Shown piece after piece: positions 6,829 through 10,434 of a DNA stretch of 10,434 bases (position 1 is its first letter; each line of letters begins with the position of its first letter). The notes under the pieces are model-generated. The model made no database searches. It was not told where the DNA came from and saw only the letters and a list, made by a program, of their open reading frames with translations. This stretch comes from an uncultured Ruminococcus sp. (GTDB lineage: Bacteria; Bacillota; Clostridia; Oscillospirales; Ruminococcaceae), in NCBI GenBank assembly GCA_947176565.1, contig CAMWRC010000024.1, positions 1-10,434 on the forward strand, written 5' to 3'. The translations under genes and the position numbers were made by a program.

Positions 6829-7230
6829 ATGACGATTGCAATTATTGCTCATGATTCAAAAAAAGAGCTTATGGTACAGTTTTGCAGCGCGTACTGCGGA
6901 ATACTTTCAAAACATAGACTCATCGCTACAAATACTACAGGAAAACAGGTCAGCGAGGCAACCGGTTTGGAAATCAGACGTTATCTGAGCGGACGCGGCG
7001 GTGCAGAGCAGATACTTGCACTTCTTTCCTGTAGTGAAGTAGATGTTCTCCTGTTTTTCAGAGACCCCATAAATCCGAAACTTACAGATGCAAATGATAT
7101 GGATCTTCTCCGGCTCTGCGATGTGCATAATGTTCCTGTTGCAACAAATATCGCAACCGCTGAGGCTCTTATACTTGCTCTCGAACGCGGAGACCTCGAC
7201 TGGAGAGAAAACGGGAATCTTGCAATATAA
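6829..7230 (+). CDS. mgsA: Methylglyoxal synthase homologue with apparently altered active site
   Basis: The 133-residue protein aligns along its length with MgsA, which turns dihydroxyacetone phosphate into methylglyoxal and phosphate. Family blocks include IAIIAHD (3-9, His8/Asp9 equal to E. coli His19/Asp20), TNTTGKQVSEATG (34-46, phosphate-binding region), SG at 54-55, FFRDP (76-80, Asp79 equal to Asp91) and VPVATNIATAE (102-112). The usual GGDQQ with the catalytic base (E. coli Asp71) is GGAEQ (57-61) here with a one-residue deletion nearby. In a gap-free stretch from Asp79 to LLRL, His98 becomes Thr86 and Asp101 becomes Asn89. Alignment was by eye against recalled E. coli and B. subtilis sequences. 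Normal activity is therefore doubtful; it may be a pseudoenzyme keeping a phosphate-binding pocket. A purine-rich box (AAGGAAAGGG, 6811-6820) precedes the ATG. It is probably co-transcribed with minD. Confidence 0.85.
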   Translation: MTIAIIAHDSKKELMVQFCSAYCGILSKHRLIATNTTGKQVSEATGLEIRRYLSGRGGAEQILALLSCSEVDVLLFFRDPINPKLTDANDMDLLRLCDVHNVPVATNIATAEALILALERGDLDWRENGNLAI

Positions 7231-7250
7231 CTGAAAATATAATGTATACT
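7220..7250 (+). promoter_or_regulatory. Weak candidate promoter for hisS-aspS
   Basis: TATACT (7245-7250) has a possible -35 TTGCAA (7220-7225) at a long 19-base spacing. A second -10-like TATAAT (7238-7243) has no good partner. If real, transcription would start at about 7257, at the foot of the following hairpin. hisS could otherwise be read through from minD-mgsA. Confidence 0.3.
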
Positions 7251-7255
7251 GAACT

Positions 7256-7278
7256 TTGTCCCTCTGCGGGACAATTTT
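7256..7278 (+). terminator. Hairpin with short T tract ahead of hisS (weak terminator or leader structure)
   Basis: TTGTCCC (7256-7262) pairs perfectly with GGGACAA (7268-7274) around TCTGC, followed by TTTT. It sits 25 bases after the mgsA stop and 21 before the hisS ATG. The T tract is short, so it could be a weak terminator of minD-mgsA or a structure at the 5' end of the hisS message. Confidence 0.5.
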
Positions 7279-7299
7279 CATGTAGGAAAGGCTTATTTT

Positions 7300-8640
7300 A
7301 TGGCATTGAATATAAAAAGACCAAACGGCACAGAAGATGTTGTTCCGAAAAACGTGCACAAATGGCACACTGTTGAGAAAATAGCACGCGATACCGCTGA
7401 AAGCTTCGGCTTCGGAGAAATACGTATTCCAACTTTCGAAAGCACCGATTTGTTTCTCCGTTCAGTAGGCGAAACTACTGATGTTGTACAGAAAGAAATG
7501 TACACCGTTATGGCAAAAGAATCAAAATTTACACTTCGTCCGGAAGGTACGGCAGGTTCAATCCGTGCAATGCTCCAGAACGGTCTGCTCAATGAGGCAC
7601 TTCCGCAGAGAGTTTATTATATTCTCTCTTGCTTCCGTCATGAACGTCCGCAGGCTGGCAGACTGCGAGAATTTCATCAGTTCGGTCTTGAAATGGCAGG
7701 AAGCGCTTCTCCGGCTGCCGATGCGGAAGTTATTTCTCTTGCTGATACACTCCTCAAAAGGCTGGGACTGAAAAATATCGAGCTTTATATAAATTCTATC
7801 GGCTGCCCTGTCTGCCGTGCAAAATATCACGAGGCTCTCCGGAATTACTTTGAAAACCGTAAGGACGAACTGTGTGATACTTGTCTCAGCCGTCTCGAAA
7901 AAAATCCTATGCGCATACTTGACTGTAAAAGTCCGATATGTCAGGAAATCGGCAAAGATGCTCCGCTTATCCTTGATTATCTCTGCGAGGAATGCAGCAA
8001 TCACTTTGAAAGCCTTAAAAAATATCTTACTAAACTCGGTATTGAATATAAAGTCAATCCCAGAATCGTACGCGGTCTTGATTACTATACCAAGACTGTA
8101 TTTGAATTTGTAACGACGGAAATCGGCGCGCAGGGTACTGTCTGCGGCGGCGGACGTTATGACGGACTTATCGAACAGCTTGGCGGTCAGTCTGCTCCGG
8201 CTCTCGGATTCGCTATGGGAATTGAACGTCTGCTTATTGTTATGGATAAGCAGGGCTGTGATTATCTTGCTCCGAAAAAATGTGACATCTATTTTGCCAC
8301 TATGGGAGAAAATGCTCTCGAAAAGGCTATGGAGCTTTCAAAATCACTTCGTGAATTCGGTTACTTTGCCGAATACGATATGATGAACAGAGGTCTTAAA
8401 GCACAGATGAAATATGCAAATAAAATCGGTGCGGCGTTTACCGTGGTTCTTGGAGATAATGAACTCAATGAGGGCAAGGCTAAACTTAAAGAAATGGAAA
8501 AAGGCACAGAAACCATCATCGCTCTTGATGATAAATTTGCCGTATCATTCGAGGAAATATATTTCAATAAGATAATGGACGTTATGGAAGCTGAATCCGG
8601 AAACGATAATCTGCTTTCATTCATGGGAGGTAATAAATAA
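7300..8640 (+). CDS. hisS: Histidyl-tRNA synthetase
   Basis: The 446-residue class II synthetase charges tRNA-His with histidine using ATP in the cytoplasm. Motif 1 is around GFGEIRIPTFES (37-48). Motif 2 is SCFRHERPQAGRLREFHQFG (110-129), with ATP-binding Arg113. The histidine-specific peptides are RGLDYYTKTVFEF (258-270) and CGGGRYDGL (282-290), and motif 3 is ALGFAMGIERL (301-311). The C-terminal anticodon-binding domain spans about 328-425 and is followed by a short extra tail. An insertion between motif 2 and the RGLDYY peptide carries four cysteine pairs (169/172, 192/195, 209/214, 229/232), a pattern seen in many Clostridia HisRS and suggestive of metal binding. AGGAAAGG (7284-7291) lies 8 bases before the ATG. 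aspS starts one base after the stop. No T-box leader fits in the 69-base upstream spacer. Confidence 0.97.
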   Translation: MALNIKRPNGTEDVVPKNVHKWHTVEKIARDTAESFGFGEIRIPTFESTDLFLRSVGETTDVVQKEMYTVMAKESKFTLRPEGTAGSIRAMLQNGLLNEALPQRVYYILSCFRHERPQAGRLREFHQFGLEMAGSASPAADAEVISLADTLLKRLGLKNIELYINSIGCPVCRAKYHEALRNYFENRKDELCDTCLSRLEKNPMRILDCKSPICQEIGKDAPLILDYLCEECSNHFESLKKYLTKLGIEYKVNPRIVRGLDYYTKTVFEFVTTEIGAQGTVCGGGRYDGLIEQLGGQSAPALGFAMGIERLLIVMDKQGCDYLAPKKCDIYFATMGENALEKAMELSKSLREFGYFAEYDMMNRGLKAQMKYANKIGAAFTVVLGDNELNEGKAKLKEMEKGTETIIALDDKFAVSFEEIYFNKIMDVMEAESGNDNLLSFMGGNK

Positions 8641-8641
8641 T

Positions 8642-9268
8642 ATGGCTGATACTATGAAAGGACTCAGAAGAACTCATTACTGCGGCGAAGTCACTGAAAT
8701 CGGACAGGAAGTTGTTGTAGGTGGTTTCGTTGAACGTGTAAGAAACAAGGGCGGTTTGATATTTATTGTTCTTCGTGACAGAACAGGCGTTGTTCAGCTT
8801 GCATTCAGCGATAAGTCAGACCCTGCCGTTTTTGAAAAGGCTTCCAGCTGTAAAAGCGAGTATGTCCTCATGGCTAAGGGCGATGTAATTGAACGCGAAA
8901 GCAAAAATGATAAGCTTAAAACAGGTCACGTTGAAATATTCGTAAAAGATTTGCGTATACTCTCAAAAGCCGAAACTCCACCTTTTGAAATAACTGCCGA
9001 AACAAAAGTAAATGAGGAACTCCGGCTTAAATACCGCTATCTCGACCTGCGCCGCACTCTTTTGCAGCAGAATATTATTAAACGCCATGAAATCGCAAGA
9101 GTTACGCGTGAATATTTCTACGAAAACGGATTTCTTGAAATCGAAACTCCGATGATGATGAAATCAACTCCAGAGGGCGCACGCGATTTCTTATTCCGTC
9201 GCGTGTTCATCAGGGAAATTTCTATGCTCTGCCGCAGTCTCCGCAGATTTATAAGCAGCTTCTCATGA
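8642..9268 (+). CDS. aspS: aspS 5' fragment as read without repair (OB-fold and motif 1)
   Basis: This is the uninterrupted frame as given, 208 residues. Residues 1-184 are authentic AspRS: the anticodon-binding OB fold, a hinge, and motif 1. Residues 185-208 are out-of-frame sequence with no family resemblance. Alone it lacks the ATP and aspartate site and could at most bind tRNA. Confidence 0.6.
   Translation: MADTMKGLRRTHYCGEVTEIGQEVVVGGFVERVRNKGGLIFIVLRDRTGVVQLAFSDKSDPAVFEKASSCKSEYVLMAKGDVIERESKNDKLKTGHVEIFVKDLRILSKAETPPFEITAETKVNEELRLKYRYLDLRRTLLQQNIIKRHEIARVTREYFYENGFLEIETPMMMKSTPEGARDFLFRRVFIREISMLCRSLRRFISSFS
9194..9194 (+). other. Frameshift site in aspS (one base missing)
   Basis: TTCTTATTCCGTCGCGT around 9188-9204 reads FLFRR in the first frame, while family sequence needs FL-V-PSR. 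One extra base after 9193 joins the two frames exactly and gives 590 residues. There is no long homopolymer and no canonical slippery heptamer here. Confidence 0.9.
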
Positions 9269-10413
9269 TTGCAGGATATGACAGATATATTCAGCTTGCA
9301 AGATGTTTCCGCGATGAGGATTTGCGCGCAGACCGTCAGCCGGAATTTACACAGATTGACCTTGAAATGTCGTTTGTAGATGCCGAAGATATTCAGGAAT
9401 GTGTCGAAGGCTTCATTCAGCGCGTATTTAAAGAAGTTATGGGAATTGATATTCCTGTTCCGCTTCAGAGAATTACTTTCGCTGATGCTATGAATCGTTT
9501 CGGTTCGGATAAGCCTGATACACGTTTCGGATTTGAGATTCAGGATATTACCGATATAGTTAAAGACATCGATTTCCCTGTATTTAAAAATGCCATTGAG
9601 GACGGTGGTACTGTACGCGCAATCAATGTCAAAGACGGTGCGGCTGTGTATACAAGAAAGGAAATCGACAAGCTGATTGAACACGCAAAGGGAATCGGTG
9701 CGAAAGGTCTTGCATATATCCGCTGGGCTGGTGAGCCTAATTGCAGCTTCAAAAAATTCCTGAAAGACGGCGAACTTGAAACTATCTGCAATGCAATCGG
9801 AGCAGATAATGGCGATTTGATTCTTATATGTGCAGATAAAACAAAAACAGTTCTTTCAACTCTCGGCGCTGTCCGTCTGATTTGCGGAAAATGTCTCGGA
9901 GTTATTGACGAGAACAAGTATAATTTCCTGTGGATAACAGAAATGCCGTTCTTCGAATACGACGAGGATAATAATACATGGACTGCGGCACATCACCCGT
10001 TCACCATGCCTATGGAAGAATGTATAGAATATCTCGACAGCGACCCTGCAAACGTGCGGGCAAAGGCGTGGGATTTGGTTCTCAACGGAACTGAGCTTTC
10101 AAGCGGTTCTATGCGTATCACGGATTTTGAACTCCAGCAGAGAATGTTTGAAGCTCTCGGCATGACCGATGAGGAAATACAGGCTAAATTTGGATTTTTA
10201 GTTGATGCTTACCGCTATGCTGCTCCGCCTCACGGAGGTATGGGAATCGGTCTTGACCGTCTCGCAATGATTATGTGCAAAGCTGATAATCTCCGTGATG
10301 TAACTGCTTTCCCGAAAGTACAGAATGCCAGCGAACTCATGTCTGAATGTCCGTCGCCGGTTGATAAGGAAAGCCTTGACGTTCTTGGAATCAGGCTTTC
10401 AGAAAAAGAATGA
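9265..10413 (+). CDS. aspS: aspS 3' fragment as read without repair (catalytic core and GAD domain)
   Basis: A 382-residue open frame begins at ATG 9265, overlapping the first frame's stop as ATGA, so gene callers will probably report it as a separate gene. Authentic family sequence in this frame continues upstream to 9196, showing that ATG 9265 is an internal methionine (Met209 after repair). It holds motif 2, the GAD domain and motif 3 but lacks the SRVHQG/QSPQ loop needed for substrate binding, so a product started here is unlikely to be active. No ribosome binding site precedes it. Confidence 0.6.
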   Translation: MIAGYDRYIQLARCFRDEDLRADRQPEFTQIDLEMSFVDAEDIQECVEGFIQRVFKEVMGIDIPVPLQRITFADAMNRFGSDKPDTRFGFEIQDITDIVKDIDFPVFKNAIEDGGTVRAINVKDGAAVYTRKEIDKLIEHAKGIGAKGLAYIRWAGEPNCSFKKFLKDGELETICNAIGADNGDLILICADKTKTVLSTLGAVRLICGKCLGVIDENKYNFLWITEMPFFEYDEDNNTWTAAHHPFTMPMEECIEYLDSDPANVRAKAWDLVLNGTELSSGSMRITDFELQQRMFEALGMTDEEIQAKFGFLVDAYRYAAPPHGGMGIGLDRLAMIMCKADNLRDVTAFPKVQNASELMSECPSPVDKESLDVLGIRLSEKE

Positions 10414-10434
10414 CACATCATGTTTGAATATACC

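Larger units (their letters stand above)
8642..10413 (+). pseudogene. aspS: Aspartyl-tRNA synthetase gene interrupted by a single-base frameshift
   Basis: Two overlapping frames together encode a full bacterial aspartyl-tRNA synthetase. The first gives the OB-fold anticodon domain (about 1-105) and motif 1 (NGFLEIETPMMMKSTPEGA, 162-180) and is sound to Leu184 (TTA, 9191-9193). The next in-family residues, VPSRVHQGNFYALPQSPQ, appear only if one base is added between 9193 and 9194 (a G restores GTT for Val). The repaired protein is 590 residues, the normal bacterial length, with motif 2 FRDE (223-226), the bacterial GAD insertion (roughly 285-420) and motif 3 GGMGIGLDRLAMIM (532-545). As given, the first frame stops at 9268. 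The gene follows hisS by one base, and its GGGAGG box (8625-8630) lies inside hisS. Sequence error is the leading explanation because the gene is normally essential; a real lesion is possible if another AspRS exists. Confidence 0.93.

Noticed and set aside
6074..6841. Long minus-strand open frame of 255 codons opposite minD
   Set aside because: It is antisense to a clear MinD-like ATPase with promoter and ribosome binding site, and its translation shows no recognisable motif.
9185..9200. Programmed -1 ribosomal frameshift in aspS
   Set aside because: No X XXY YYZ slippery heptamer, no Shine-Dalgarno-like stimulator just upstream, and aspS is not known as a recoded gene; a missing base explains it better.
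10420..10434. Possible start of a next gene (ATG TTT GAA TAT ACC) after aspS
   Set aside because: Only five codons are visible and no clear ribosome binding site precedes the ATG, so it cannot be supported within this window.

Overview
The window looks like chromosomal DNA from a low-to-moderate GC Gram-positive bacterium of the class Clostridia, most likely a Ruminococcus-like member of the Oscillospiraceae. This is inferred from protein style and gene order (a hisS-aspS pair, minD next to mgsA, a UAP1-type pyrophosphorylase beside a hexapeptide-repeat protein), strong AAGGAG-type ribosome binding sites and near-consensus sigma-A promoters. No search was run. All genes read on the + strand and the window is densely coding. 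No tRNA, rRNA, CRISPR array, insertion sequence or phage gene was seen.

Layout. (1) Positions 1-296 hold the end of a small membrane protein, closed by a clear intrinsic terminator. (2) A consensus promoter at 335-363 drives a two-gene nucleotide-sugar unit: a left-handed beta-helix (hexapeptide) protein resembling the acetyltransferase half of GlmU, then a eukaryotic-type (UAP1/AGX-like) UDP-N-acetylhexosamine pyrophosphorylase. Together they resemble a GlmU split over two genes. (3) After a hairpin come two overlapping genes (2391-5853) for a heterodimeric ABC exporter with one degenerate and one canonical ATP site, the TM287/288 and BmrCD arrangement. (4) A 196-base spacer carries a 17-bp operator-like dyad, an extended consensus promoter and a leader hairpin. 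It precedes a MinD-like ATPase and a methylglyoxal synthase (MgsA) homologue. (5) A short leader with a hairpin precedes hisS and aspS, which are one base apart.

Three points deserve attention. aspS is broken by a missing base after position 9193; adding one base restores a 590-residue aspartyl-tRNA synthetase, so this is either a sequence error or a real lesion in a normally essential gene. The MgsA homologue keeps the fold signatures but appears to lack three active-site residues (equivalents of E. coli Asp71, His98 and Asp101). The MinD-like protein beside it has no C-terminal membrane-targeting helix and no minC or minE neighbour. The last two together suggest a relic or repurposed Min/MgsA locus, perhaps in a coccoid cell. 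This is the best candidate here for undescribed biology.
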